Source: Plectosphaerella cucumerina
Taxonomy: Eukaryota; Ascomycota; Sordariomycetes; Glomerellales; Plectosphaerellaceae
Direction: 5' to 3'
NCBI GenBank assembly: GCA_020746995.1
Contig: JAGPXD010000002.1
Location: 4,960,001 to 5,024,000 of the forward strand
Length of the DNA stretch: 64,000 nucleotides
Of the stretch, positions 31,512 through 43,343 are shown one piece after another. Under the pieces are notes generated by a model, which had not been told where the DNA came from, searched no databases, and saw only the letters and a program-made list of their open reading frames with translations. The first letter of the stretch is position 1, and each line of letters begins with the position of its first letter. A program made the translations under genes and the position numbers.

Positions 31512-32031
31512 GCCGATGGGAATGTCAGAGAGTAAAGGGAATATAATGGGAGGTGAGTGACGAGGATGGCGGCAATTACCAGTGGGGAAGGTAGGGGATG
31601 TGAGCTCTGGCAGTCAGAGTGAGGTTTGACATCAGGTGCTTCATCCAGATTCGTGCAGGCGAGCTTCAACTTCAAAACTTCAAAACATCTTGAGTGCATC
31701 ATTTTTTTCGTGAGTAAACATTATGTTGATATTTTGAAGACCATTAATTCTAGCCCGACTCCCTCTTCATGCTGCCTGCCCTCCGATGACGCCCTGGGCT
31801 GCCAACATGTTGAAAACGCCGGATTTTCCCAAAAACTCCAAGCACATCCCCGATTAATGAACGCCGGCTCCTCTCTGAAGCGTTGTGGATGCTGATCTAG
31901 CCGTCTTCCGGTCCGGATGTGAAAGCGCAGCGCATTGAAGCGAGCGGTGCTGCGGAGGACACCATGCGTAAAACGAGCGTCTTGTACGGCCGAGATGCAG
32001 CCGCGTCCGATATTTCCGTGTCGTTGTCGGC
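31512..32031. other. Intergenic 3' flank of lysine-rich secreted protein gene
   Basis: 520 bp without a supportable gene. Confidence 0.5.
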
Positions 32032-32325
32032 TTATTTGCCGGTCTTCTTCTTGCCAAAGTCCTTGGGGACGTTCTCCTTGGGGTGGGTGTTCTTGGACCA
32101 CTTGGGAGACTTGCTGGCCGGGGTGGGGACGGGCTTGACGGCCGCGGGAACGACCTCGGGCTTGACCTTGATCTTCTTGTCCTTCTTGGGCTTGGTGGTG
32201 GCAGCGGCGTTGACGGCGGCGGCCCTCTCGACGACGTTGGAGACCTCCTTGACGGTGCCGGTGGCGGGGAGGGCTACGACCGCAGCGGCCGCGGAGAGCA
32301 TGGCGAAGACGAACGAGACCTTCAT
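32032..32325 (-). CDS. Small secreted lysine-rich protein
   Basis: 97 aa, intronless, no cysteine. A clear signal peptide (MKVSFVFAMLSAAAAVVALP) is followed by a short Val/Ala-rich segment, then a strongly basic region: KPKKDKKIKVKPE, KSPKWSKNTHPKENVPKDFG and a final KKKTGK, alternating Lys with Pro. A TATA box lies about 155 bp upstream. Possible roles are a cell-wall or DNA-binding cationic peptide, or an effector-like protein; the sequence does not decide between them. No family recognised. Confidence 0.65.
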   Translation of the reverse strand: MKVSFVFAMLSAAAAVVALPATGTVKEVSNVVERAAAVNAAATTKPKKDKKIKVKPEVVPAAVKPVPTPASKSPKWSKNTHPKENVPKDFGKKKTGK

Positions 32326-34700
32326 GGTGCCGGTTGAGGAAGGATAGATGTACGTGGAGGGCGGAGTTGAGGGACTGTAGATTTGTCTTGATGTTCTGGG
32401 TGTCGAGGGCGAAACGTATGGTGATGCTCGCTTGGTGGTCGATCCGGATCAGTCAAGGAGACGAAGACGGCCACAGCTCTTTTATAACTCATGTTCCCTT
32501 CCTTTCTTTCTTTCTTTCCTCGTCCCTCCCGACCCAAAGACCTGGGCCGGACCTTCGGCACGCTAACCAGCTCAGCTACCCGCTCTGGCCGTCCCATCTC
32601 TGGGCCCTGGCGCGAGTTCAGGCGGTCCAGATCAGACATCCTCCCGCCGCCGCTGCCTAGACCACCAGGACCGGGACCTCGACGAGAAGTGGTAGCGTCG
32701 CAGGGCCATTTCCCCACGGGTGTGCTTGCTGGGATGTGGGAGAGGGGAGGGTCTGGCCCGGCACGGCATCGGATCCTCTTTGTTGATGGCCTGAGCGGAC
32801 CCTCCTCGCGGCCAGGCGGCTCAGCTCTGAGCTGTGTGCACGCCTCGACCGGGAACCTATTTGTGTCTAGCCTCTAGCGCATGCCGCTTCCGGTCGATCT
32901 ACCCTCCCGATCAGCAAGCCCGCCCGGGCTCCGACCACCAAAAAAGTGAAGGGGCTTGAGGGGTCCTCGGACGAATCCGCCCCTCCCTCCTTTCTGGTCG
33001 TACGGTCTCGTACCTGGCCGACGATCTAGATTGAGACCATTGGCGTGGCTAGTCGCAGCGCGCATTAGCCCCGAGGGGGACGGGGGCGGGCAGGCGAAAA
33101 TGCACTGGCACTGCAGGTCTGGCTGCTGGCGCTTTTTCAGCTCCGAGAGTCTGGCGGGCACTGTCGCCAGCCGTCCTCGCGCTTCCGCCGGTGGTTTCAG
33201 GGGTAGGTACTCGAGAGAAGATCGGAAGGGCTCCTCGCCCCTTTTCTCGCCGCGCGTCCGAGTCCAGTTCTCTCGTATTGCGGAGGGGTCCTCACCACTG
33301 TTTCTCCAGAGCTCTCTCTCTGGGTCCCGTCACTTGGGACTCGGGAGCGTGTCGAGTCGGTCATCGGCAGCAGCGGCAATTACTTCCATGGGCGGCTGAT
33401 CGACGCGTCTTGGCCATCGACGGCTTCTCCAGGTTCCTTTGTTCTTGGGCGACAAGGTCTAAGACAAACCCCACGGGAGAGGCCAGGCCTTCAGCTCCGG
33501 ATCTGGGTAGAACAAATGACGACTATTACTCCACCCCCGGGTCTTGTCTCCGGTGGGAGGTTCTTTTTGCCCCTCCGTCCCATCGTGTAAGCTCAGCTAC
33601 CGGCCGGCAGGGCGGCTCCGCTGCGTCGTATTAATCTCCACAGCCCGACGCCGTCCGAGGCCTGGAAGCACCTCCGCTTTGTTTCCCACGCCATGTCTTG
33701 CGTGTCTTTCGAAGAAACAAAGAGGTGGAATGTTCCGCCGAACCCTGCTTGGCCGACTGGCCGCTGAGGTGGACAGGTTTGAGATGTGGTGCCATGGACA
33801 TTGAAGACCATGAGCCGCATCAATTGTCACTAGCGGTTTCTTGGGAAACAAAACTTCCGGTTTCCCACTCAACATTGCTTTTCTTCCATTCTGGGCTGCA
33901 GCCGCTGCAAGGAGGCGGATGGTTCAGCATCGAGCTCGTATTCCACGTGTCTGGGCCATGTGCGTTGGCCCAGTGGATGTCAACATCCCACCATTCAGCA
34001 TGGATGGCCCTGGACAAGCGTCCCCCGTCGCAAGGAAAAGAATACGGTTCAAGAGCCTTGCAAGAGTCGGGACACGGGAAACGTGGCCCTCTGGTCCCGA
34101 AACAACCGATTGACGTGCTGCTTTGATTGCTTTTAGCAAGGCCATGTCCTCTCGCTCAATATTGGACAAGTCAACCGTCACTGGTGCGGTGCTCCGCTGT
34201 GACGGGAACCCCTGAACGAGCCCAGCGTTCAGCCCCGGTCACTCCAGCCGCGCCACCACATTCGCGATCCATGACTACCTAGGTACACCAAGCAGCTCAA
34301 CTCGTCTTTCCACCATATGAATTTCAACAACTCACTCACCTGTGAAACATTTTTTCACATGGACGATCAGAACTTTAGGTCTGGCTAGGACTTTATGCAG
34401 TCCGCCGGACTTAGCGGCGCAAACTCCGAGAAGCCGTGCCAAAGTCCCTGAGATCCATGGATCCGGCATCCGATGCCCCGTCCCAAGCCTGCGGTCTTAG
34501 GAGGCTGACGTTGATCCGGATTTTCCATGGAATTACGCTGCCAGGCGTGAAGTATTAGACAGAATGAGCCTGACGTGTTTGGGAGACATAAAGGCCAGAT
34601 TATTTCTCGCCCGCGATACCTAGGCTTCCTTGCCAACACGCAGAAGTAAAGAAGCGACTCATCTCCAATCTCCACAGCTGTTTACAGAAGACTTCACATC
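32326..34700. other. Long gene-free spacer
   Basis: 2.4 kb, GC-rich between about 32.5 and 33.6 kb. It contains the TATA of the small secreted gene and a CTTT-type short repeat near 32500-32520. Several overlapping open frames exist in all directions, as expected for GC-rich DNA, but none has a domain, consistent start or intron signals. Confidence 0.5.
32480..32486 (-). promoter_or_regulatory. TATA box of lysine-rich secreted protein gene
   Basis: TATAAAA on the minus strand, about 155 bp upstream of the ATG at 32325. Confidence 0.5.
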
Positions 34701-35728
34701 ATGGCCGCACCAAACACACAGCCTTACCACCTGCCATCAGACGCAGTGTGGTTCAGTGAGTTAGGTATCCAGCCGGATAAGATCCGTCTTGGCTAACTTT
34801 CCCAGTCTCCGGATGCTCCTCTGGAATCGGACAAGCTCTGGCACAGCACATGTCCAAGTCCACCAACCGAGTGGTAGCAACTGCTCGAAGCCCGGCTGCT
34901 CTGTCCGAAATCCCCGATGGCGACAATGTGCTGAAGCTCCAGCTCGATGTCACCTCCATCCCGTCCATCAACGCCGCCCTCAAGGCCACCCTGGAGAAAT
35001 GGGGCCGCATCGACATCGTCGTTAACAACGCAGGATACTCCGTGGCCGGTGAGGCCGAAGGCACCGGCGATGCAGAGGCCCGAACCATGATGGACACCAA
35101 CTTCTGGGGAATGGTAGACATCAGCAAGCGCGCCATCGGTATCATGAGGGATGAGAACCCCAAAACCGGCCAGCAGGGCGGTGTCATCTTCAACATCAGC
35201 TCGGTCGGGGGTTGGGGCGGGTTCCCAGGTCAGTCTTTCTACCACGCCAGCAAGTTCGCTATGGAAGGCTGGACCGAAGCCGTCGCCAAAGAGCTCCCGA
35301 GCGCATGGAACAGTAAGCACTTCGTCCGAGTCTCATGCTTTGATCACCGCCTAACGCCCATAGTTCACTTCTCCATAATCGAGCCTGGCGGCGTCAAGAC
35401 CAAGTATGCGACGACCTCGATGAAGTACACTGAAAGCCGCCACCCGGCCTACCTCGACCCCAGCTTCCCCGCGAGCGTGATGCTGGCGTACCTCGCTAGC
35501 GACCAGGGCCGTGAGAACTGGGCAGAACCCGCAGACCTCGCGGCGACCTTGTACGGGCTAGCTAGCGCCGGCAAGAGGTTGCCCATTCGCCTCCCGCTGG
35601 GACCTGACGCATGGGGCCTGGTGAGCGCGGATATCGAGAGCATCAAGAAGGACCTGGAGGAGTTTAAGCCCATCAGTCTGAGCATCGGTGATGCCAAGCA
35701 GCTGGAATCAGCCAGCTTCTTGCTCTAG
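34701..35728 (+). CDS. Short-chain dehydrogenase/reductase
   Basis: NAD(P)-dependent oxidoreductase, 308 aa. Exons 34701-34755, 34806-35312 and 35364-35728. The first intron lies just before the cofactor motif, so the join gives VWFISGCSSGIGQALA; NNAG is in IDIVVNNAGYS, the catalytic Ser in FNISSVGGW and YHASK supplies Tyr and Lys. The second intron is 51 nt and in frame, so read-through would add 17 residues where the family has AWNIHFSIIEPGGVKT. Such 'SDR with SGCSSG' proteins are common in fungi; the substrate is unknown. Neighbours are an amino-acid permease and spacer, with no evident pathway. Confidence 0.88.
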
Positions 35729-36342
35729 TAGTGGTATGGGCAATTGACAAATTGCGGATACGTTGTGATAGATACCAAGCGTTCTCGAGATTACATGTCA
35801 TTTCATATCAAAACGGACAACACCGGCGTGCGTGGCATCGGCCCCGACGAGATACTGCCAAGGACCGGAAGACACCCGGGGTGGCGCATTGTGCTCCGGG
35901 CCGGTGACATGCTTGTCGATGCCGCCCCCTGTCCGAACCTCGCCGTCGGCTATCTCCAATGACGTCCGCCGTTGCATGTCAGATAGGCCAAGAACGTCCT
36001 CCCAGAACGGGGTGGGTGCGTCTGTCCGAGGTCCAGGCCTGTCATCTCGAGCATGCTTATCTTTGGTGGGCCTACGGCGATCCTCCGTTCGGGAGTTGGC
36101 TCGGGGGGGAACCAACCACGACAACCCTGTTTCCAGGGGCGGCGCGGTGGTTCGGGCTTCTTTCGACGAACGTATGACTCGGCAGCACCAGGATGCCCAG
36201 AGGTCGTTATCACAATGTAACGTATCTGCACCGACGGGCTGGGAAGGGGGGGAGGTCATAAGGAAGAGTTCCCCCCGATCATGCAGGCAATTCGTCAAGC
36301 ACCGCACCCCTTCGTTGTTCTCCCAGCTGCGCCAAGATTATC
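35729..36342. other. Intergenic: SDR 3' flank and permease promoter
   Basis: 614 bp with no supported gene; several overlapping frames are open on both strands, but none carries a motif. Confidence 0.5.
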
Positions 36343-38274
36343 ATGACGACACCCCCGGTTGACGAAAAGGCCAGCGGCTTCGACCGGCCCAACAGCGCAA
36401 GCTCGACCAGGACGGGTCGCGCCCTGGCTGTCGCGGACGTGCCCGTTGAGAATGGCATCAAGGAGCACTATGGCGAGACGCAGCGCGGCCTCAGCCCCCG
36501 ACACGTCCAGTTGATGGCCATTGGTGGTTCAATTGGCGTGGGCATCTGGGTCGGCATTGGAAGTGTGCTCGTAAGAGCCGGGCCTCTCTCCCTGCTTCTC
36601 GGGTATATCTTCTGGGGCTTCCTCTTCGTGTGGCCTCTGCAGCTATGCGTGGCGGAGATGATCGCATACCTCCCGATCCGTGGAACAATCTTCGAACTGG
36701 CAGCGCGTTATGTCGACCCTGCGCTGGGATTCGCCATGGGATGGACATATTGTAAGTGGCGTCGACGCTCACCCATCCGCCGACATCTACTGACCACCCC
36801 ATCACCAGTCTTTGCCGGCTTCATGCTTCTATGTACAGAGTACGCAGCAGTGGCGACGCTGATGCAGTATTGGGTCACTGATGTCAACCCAGCCGTCTGG
36901 TAAGAGCCTTTCCTCCCTTTGATACCATGCATCCAGCTAATATCACCAGGGTCGCCATGGCCATGGTGGTCTGCATTCTCTTAAACGTCGTCGCCGTCAA
37001 ATTTTATGGCGAATCCGAATTTTTCATGTCGTCCACAAAGGTCTTCCTTCTCATCTTCCTCATGATGATCACCATCACGACCATGAGCGGAGCCAACCCG
37101 GCGCGCGACGCATACGGCTTCCGCAACTGGCAGACGGCCGACGTGATGCACCCCTACGTCTCCGAGGGCTCAGCCGGCCGTTTCCTCGGCTGGTGGAGCG
37201 TTGTGTTGTACGCGGCGTTCAGTACGTTCTCCTGCCAGCTCCTGTCGACTCCTGAAACATCACAGAAAGGCATTAACTGACTCCGCGGTTTGCAGCGCTC
37301 GCCGGACCCGATCTGATCGTCATCGCGGCCGGAGAGATTCGTAACCCTCGCCACGTCATCCCTAGGGTGGCCAAGCTGATCTTCTACCGTATCATCGCTT
37401 TCTATGTCATTGGTGTCCTGTGTGTCGGCATCATCTGCAGCTCCAGAGACGAGAACCTCCGGGCCGCCATCGAGGAGGGCAAGGTCGGTGCTGGAGCGAG
37501 TCCGTGGGTGGTGGGCATCAGCAACCTGGGCATCACCGGCCTCCCTGATTTTATCAACGCCCTGATCCTGCTGTCGGCGTGGTCTTGTGGCAACGCCTTC
37601 CTCTACGCGTCTTCGAGGACCCTCTATGGACTGGCCAGAGGTATGCTCTTCCCGAAGAGCCGTGGCGAGTCGGATGCTGACCCAAAACAGAAAACCAAGC
37701 GCCTAAGTTCTTCCTCAAGTGCACAAAGCAGGGAGTCCCGATCTACGCCGTGGGCTTTGTGTCCTGTCTCGCCTGCATCACTTTCCTGGTATCCTCGAAC
37801 TCGGCCATCGATGTCTTCTACTGGTTCGTGGACCTAACGACAACCGCCCTGATTACGACCTACACGATGATGTTGATCGTTTTCTTCGGCTGGTACCGCG
37901 CCTGCAAGGCACAGGGTTTCGACCGCAAGGCGCTGAGGTACACAGCACCCGGCGCGCCCTACACCACCGCCGTGGCCCTGGTCCTCGGTTGCGTGGCGCT
38001 CCTCTTCGTGGGCTTCGATGTCTTCAGCCCCTTCAGCGTCAGGGGTTTCGTCACCTCGTACTTCGCACTCGCCTTCGGCATCTTCACCTTCTGCTTCTGG
38101 AAGATTGTCAAGCGTACAAAGTTCGTCAAGCCGGCCGAGGCCGATCTCTACAGTGGGAAGGCGGAAGTCGATGCGGAATGTAGGCAATGGGAAGAAGGAG
38201 GAATTGACGAGAAGGAGAAGGAACGGTTGGCCAAGATGAACGTAGTTAGGAGGACATGGGAGAGGATCTGGTGA
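36343..38274 (+). CDS. Amino acid permease (APC superfamily, YAT type)
   Basis: Proton-coupled uptake of amino acids at the plasma membrane; 566 aa. Exons 36343-36751, 36809-36899, 36950-37221, 37296-37640 and 37691-38274 all join in phase. The first helix motif GLSPRHVQLMAIGGSIGVGIWVG is the family hallmark. About twelve hydrophobic segments follow, with GPDLIVIAAGEIRNPRHVIPR (conserved loop after TM6) and NALILLSAWSCGNAFLYASSRTL-type TM8. The C-terminal tail is cytosolic, charged and ends in RRTWERIW. Specificity cannot be assigned. Convergent with the broken MFS gene, 27 bp between ends. Confidence 0.92.
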
Positions 38275-38301
38275 GAGGTTGCACCGGTGCGTGGGGTTTA
38301 T

Positions 38302-40062
38302 TCACTGGTCCTCAAACCTCTGAGCCCCGCGAGCCTCCCTCTTGAGCTCGATCTCGTCCAAGAAAATCGAAGTCAAGAATCCTACACCGCCAAGACCTGT
38401 CATGGCATAGAAGACGGCCCGGAAAGCGTCGAGATACACCTGTGAGACGTGGTTGAGGGTTGTCGGGGAGACCTGCAACGATCGCATCTCGCCAATGAAG
38501 TTGACTGCATTCGAGGCGTCGTTCAATGAATGGTGTTAGAGCACCAGTCAGAGGCACGGCTACCCCAGCCAAGGACTTCGAAAAGACGGTGTTGAATATC
38601 GGCGCTGAGATGGCAAGGCCAACGAGCGCTCCGAACTGGCGAATGGTGAGGAAGTTGGCTGTCGCCAGACCCTCATCGTCGACACGCTTAACACTCGCCT
38701 GGACGGGAAGCATTGTGAGGCGCAGGAGTGCAACGCCTTGTCCCCAGAGGATTGGGAGGCCGTAAAGCATGGATGGCGGAGATCCGACACCAAAGAGCGC
38801 TAACAGGCCAGTTCCAAGGCCGGTGATGACCCATGAAAGCCTCAGGAGCCAGACGTATCCCCCGAAGAAGGGGACCAGCATCATCGAGACGACCGTGACC
38901 ACGACACTAATAATGACCGTCGGCAGAAGGTAGACAGCCGATGCGATAGCCGTCTCCAGTCCAACAGCCTGATAAAACAGCGGCAGATACTGGAGCAGGG
39001 AGATAAGAACCATCCCGTGGATGAAGCCCCCCATCAGAGCCATGTTGCCCGTCTTGGTCTGGAAAAGTCGATGGGGGATGATGGGCATCGAGGGCCTGGC
39101 CTCGTAGACGGCGAAGCATACAAGCGTAGCGGCTCCCAGGAACAAAGGGACGAGGGTCTGCCAAGACGCCCACGAGAACAAAGATCCCGCCCAGCTGAGA
39201 GGAACGCAGAAGGCCGTCGTCCCAATGATGACCAGTGGCATGCCGATCCAGTCGAGGCGCTTCAGATTGCTGACGAGCGTCGCGCCCAATGGCACAGGGC
39301 GCAGGCGGAGGAAGAAAAAGAGCAGCAGCGCGCCAGTCCCCAGGAATGGGAGGTTGATCCACCCGATCCATCTCCAACTGGCATATGTCGCAAAGAGCGC
39401 GCCAACAAAAGGTCCCATGATGTTGCCAATGGCGGTCGGGATGGCCATGAGGCCGAGATACTTGGACCGCTCCTCCAGTGTCGTCATGTCCGCGAGGATG
39501 ATTGAGACGAGGACGTCAATACCTCCGCCGCCGAGGCCCTGGAGAACACGTCCTGCCACGACGATGCGCATGTCTCGCGCCACAGCGAAGACGACAGAGC
39601 CGGCGGTGAAAAAAGCGATGGAGACATGGAGAGGATACTTCCTGCCAAAGGCCTGGGAGATGCTGGCCCAGACGGGTTGCGAAACAAGGCCACAAAGGGT
39701 GTATGCGAGGTTGGCCCAGAAGGACTGAAGCGCCGAGCCCTGTAGCTCGCCGGAGATGGCCTGGGGGGGTCAGCATTAGGGGCTGGGGCAAGCTGGTCAG
39801 GGGGGTCGGAGCTCACGGGAAGCGCTATGCTCAGGCACGTCGCGTCGAGATGGAAGACGAAAAGGGTTGACGCGAGGCCGGCGAAGGCGAGCTTGAAGGA
39901 GAGCGATTTCTTGGGCGATGACTGGGCTGAGGATTGATTCTCATCTTCAATCGCGCGTCCCTCGGCTGTCGTTGTTCCTGGGGTCTTGTCGCGTTGGGTC
40001 AATTCGAGCTCCTCGCCAGCTGCGGCCGACGGCATGGCGATGTCTGATCCTGGGTGGCTCAT
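38302..40062 (-). pseudogene. MFS transporter, DHA2 (14-TM) type, disrupted by frameshift
   Basis: Exon 1 (40062-39817) and exon 2 (from 39760) encode an N-terminal tail and about 13 membrane segments, with RVLQGLGGGGIDVLV and IGNIMGPFVGALF typical of DHA2 transporters. At 38525-38532 (minus strand CATTCATT) the frame shifts: the expected continuation LNDASNAVNFIGEMRSL and final helix lie in another frame, ending at 38302, whereas the actual frame runs into unrelated residues and stops at 38312. Removing one CATT would restore TPLNDAS, so a 4 bp tandem duplication is the likely cause. A 40 nt intron (GTGCTC...TGCAG) would also restore frame but its CTAAC is 5 bases from the donor, which is implausible. 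Sequencing error remains possible. Confidence 0.7.
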
Positions 40063-40325
40063 TGTTGCAGAACGCGCTGTGGTGCAGCAGCCATTCCTAG
40101 AGTTGAGTCAATTGACACAATACTGCTGCCTAGTTGCAAAGTTGTCGGCCATCAATCCGACGGGGCGGTTCCAGATTTTTACAGCATCAATGGGGCCGGG
40201 CGGGCAAGCGATAGGAGGGTCGAAGGATTCGTCAGTGCCTGGGCCGGAGCCCGGGGAATACTTACAAAGTACCGACCCAGCCGATACCCATGCCCCGTTG
40301 CTTTTGGCATCTCCCAACTTTCTGC

Positions 40326-41224
40326 TCAATCCTCCGCGCGCTCAGCCTCGGCCATGTCAGGAAGCCATCCCTTGGGCCTCTCGGACCCCCTGATGGCAAT
40401 ACCGTAACCCAGCTTCTCGACCTTCTTGACAGACATCCGCATGGCATCCATCTTGCTCTGGTAGTTGCGGTCGCGCTTCTCGGGCAAGACCTCAAAGACG
40501 CCGCTGAGCTCATGGAAGTCGGTGAGGATGTTCCTCTTGGCCGCGCCGCCAACGGCTGGCGCGTTCTGCTCGCCGATGAGCTGGCCTGTCTGTGAGGTGG
40601 TGACTGTGGCGAAGCGCATCATCTCGCCAAACAGATCGAAGATGCCGTAGAGGTAGTCGTCCTCGGTGAGGGCGACGCCGGCGGGGACGGCGGCCGCAGC
40701 CTCGTCAGGCGTGATGAGCGTTTGCCTTTGGAGGTACTGCACGAAGGAAAGGGCCTCGACGAGCTCCTCCAGGCCGCGCAGGGTGTGGGCGTAGCGCCGG
40801 CGGTTGATGGTTGCGAGGTCGGGCTCGATGCTGGTGAGAAGAGTTCTAATCTCCTCCATGCGCGTGTCGATCTCCTCCTGGGTGCGTTGCGGGAACTGGC
40901 CGAGCTTGTTGACTCTGTAGCTAGGTCAGAGGTGAAGGGTCATCATACAGGGCAGTCATACCTCTGGCAGGCAAAGATGCTTCATGGCGTCAGTATTCAT
41001 GGTGACATCAGGTCTAAATCCAGAAGCGGCATCGCTCACATCTTCTTGCTCAAGGCAGTGACATCTCGGGAGACCTTGACGATGCGCTCCTTGCGATCGT
41101 GGTGCTCGTCGAGCTCGTCGCGGAACTGCACGAACATGGGTGTGAACCGGGATTCGGGCAGCACCGGGGTAGGCTTGCCGCCATCCTTGGGGCGAGTGTT
41201 TCCGTCACGGTCTCTCTTAGACAT
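40326..41224 (-). CDS. Translin-associated factor X (TRAX) homologue
   Basis: Partner of translin in the octameric C3PO-type nuclease, linked to small-RNA passenger strand and tRNA processing in other eukaryotes. Exons (minus): 41224-41040, 40979-40962 (an 18 nt microexon) and 40914-40326; 263 aa. Joined text shows FRDELDEHHDRKERIVKVSRDVTALSKKIIFACQRVNK, then the helical bundle with ALSFVQYLQRQTLI, DYLYGIFDLFGEMMRFA and the C-terminal DRNYQSKMDAMRMSVKKVEKLGYG. The catalytic acidic residues of TRAX would be expected in the DLFGEMMR/E-rich helices (EMMRF is visible). Shares a 398 bp divergent promoter with the GPI mannosyltransferase. Confidence 0.88.
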
Positions 41225-41622
41225 CGTGGTCGGATTGGCGCCGTAATGGATGGGGTGAGATGTGGTGATGATGGAGCGGAAGGTGTGGTGACGATGAAAG
41301 CGTTTGGTGTTTGGTGTTTGGTTGCACCTTCCTGCCATGTGGGGTAACAGGCGCAAGTGTGCTGTCGCGACGGCGGGGTGTGTGGAAACGACTGCCAATC
41401 GACGCCGTGCTCGTCAGGGGTCGAAATTGACATGCCACGACTGCTTTTCAGATCACTCCCACTTCACCCCTCCCAGGCTTCTCATCACAACCCGGATATC
41501 TGGGTGCAATCGCCAACCCAACTTAAGCTGCAGACCTTCTCAATTGAGATGCTCACTCGCTCACACTGAGCTCCGGACACCCTCCCCGTCGACGGCATCA
41601 CTGAGTCCGCATCACCACCGCC
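41225..41622. promoter_or_regulatory. Divergent promoter, TRAX / GPI mannosyltransferase 1
   Basis: 398 bp between the two start codons. No TATA or other clear motif was identified; the composition is mixed with a CACCAC-rich plus-strand leader just before the mannosyltransferase ATG. Confidence 0.5.
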
Positions 41623-43002
41623 ATGGCTGGATCCCTGGCATCATCTTTCTTCCGGCCCGTGCCGCTCTTCGTCGCGTCGGCTCTCTTCCGCGCTGCTTTC
41701 CTCTTCTACGGTCTCTGGCAGGACGCCAACTCGCCGTTCAAGTTCACCGACATCGACTATCTCGTCTTCACCGATGCCGCCCGCTTCACCCACCATGGCG
41801 CCTCGCCCTATGATCGGGAGACCTACCGCTACACGCCCCTCCTGGCCTGGATGCTCCTGCCCACGGCATGGGACGAGACGCTCGGAGCGGCTTGGTTTTC
41901 CTTCGGCAAGGTCGTCTTTGCCGCAGCCGATGTCCTGGCGGGATGGCTCATTGTCCGCATCCTCCGAAGCAGCCGTGGCATGGATGAGCAGCGGGCGCTG
42001 CGCTTCGCTAGCATCTGGCTCTTGAACCCCATGGTGGCTACTATCAGCACCCGCGGAAGCTCTGAGGGCCTGCTCGGAGTCTTGGTCATGGCGCTGCTAT
42101 GGGCGGTTCTGGGACGCAAGATCACTCTTGCTGGTGTGATCCTTGGCTTCAGCGTGCACTTCAAGATCTACCCCTTCATCTATGCACCTGCCATTGTTTG
42201 GTGGCTGAACGATGAGAACCTGGGGAAGCCGAGGGCCCCAGTACGCACCCTGTCTGATGCTGTGCTTGCTTTCATCAACCCAGCCAGGATCAAGCTGGCT
42301 GTTGTCAGTCTGGCAACGTTCATGGGTCTGAATATCCTCATGTACTCAATGTAAGTGACCACTCACCTCCAGACCGGTCCATGACTGACCCTCGCAGCTA
42401 TGGCCAGCCGTTCCTGGTTCACACCTATTTCCACCACGTCACCAGGATCGACCACCGCCACAACTTCAGCCCTTACAACATCCTGCTGTACCTCGATTCG
42501 GCTATCCCATCGACCTCAGCGTTCAAGATCGAGTCCATCGCTTTTCTTCCGCAGATTCTGCTGTCGACCGTCGTCATCCCACTGGTGCTCGCCAAGAAGG
42601 ACCTCGCGACTTCCATGATGGCTCAGACATTTGCCTTTGTCACCTTCAACAAAGTGTGCACCAGTCAGGTAAGACAACTGCCTAACAGAATCTCCGGACC
42701 AAAGCTGACTGCAGCAGTACTTCCTCTGGTATATGGTATTCCTGCCGTTGTACCTCCCTGACTCAACCTTCCTGAGGTCGCCGACTCTGGGCATTTCGGC
42801 GCTGGTGGCATGGGTCGCTTCTCAGGGTGCCTGGCTGCACCAGGGCTTCCAGCTGGAGTTTCTAGGCGTCAGCACTTTCTTCCCAGGCCTCTGGGTGTCT
42901 TCCATTGGCTTCTTCCTGGTCAACTGCTGGATTCTCAGCATCATCATCCAGGATGGGGCGCAAACTGGCCGACAGCCGTCAAAAGTCGCCATCAAGAAGT
43001 GA
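41623..43002 (+). CDS. GPI14: GPI mannosyltransferase 1 (PIG-M / Gpi14 homologue)
   Basis: ER-membrane enzyme that adds the first alpha-1,4 mannose to GlcN-acyl-PI during GPI anchor synthesis. Exons 41623-42350, 42398-42668 and 42718-43002; 427 aa. The luminal DxD motif is FTDIDY (residues 43-45); RYTPLLAWMLLP, LGFSVHFKIYPFIYAPA, and YLDSAIPSTSAFKIE follow, with about ten membrane segments. The third exon could start 3 nt earlier (CAG repeat), adding one Gln; the later acceptor gives TSQYFLWY, as in homologues. Essential in yeast. Neighbours (TRAX and Nbs1) are housekeeping genes without a pathway link. Confidence 0.9.
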
Positions 43003-43343
43003 ACGAGGATAAGATGAATAGTAACGACATATCTTGTACAAAAATTAGTTTACAACTTCAATGAGCCCAGCTCTCCATGAGGGCGTTCTTCCTGGCTTCG
43101 TTTGACCAAGGTGGCGTGCGATTTGTTGGGGGTGGTTTTAGGCATCCGCCCCACGTGAGCTGGCGTCGACGGGATTTCCAACCGTCGCGCTCAACACGTC
43201 CCGCGACCGAACCACAGCACTCCGTAGCGCACACCTTCACGACAGCCCACATCGACAGCAACACCCGAGCCCGACAGCGCCATCACAGGCTGCTGGCCGC
43301 TTCTTCTTTCTCTTCATGCTTTTTATTTAATTGATACGGTATC
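43003..43343. other. Intergenic: Nbs1 promoter
   Basis: 341 bp. A CACGTGAG sequence near 43152 is the only notable element. No gene. Confidence 0.45.

Noticed and set aside
32880..33640. Possible gene in the GC-rich spacer
   Set aside because: Several overlapping frames on both strands are equally open, none with domains or splice signals, which points to base composition rather than coding.
33924..34181. 85-codon minus-strand frame
   Set aside because: Begins with GTG, has no in-frame upstream ATG and no motif.
38531..38570. A 40 nt intron that would bypass the MFS frameshift
   Set aside because: The only CTAAC branch point lies about five bases from the donor, too close for splicing, and the excised residues belong to the conserved family sequence.
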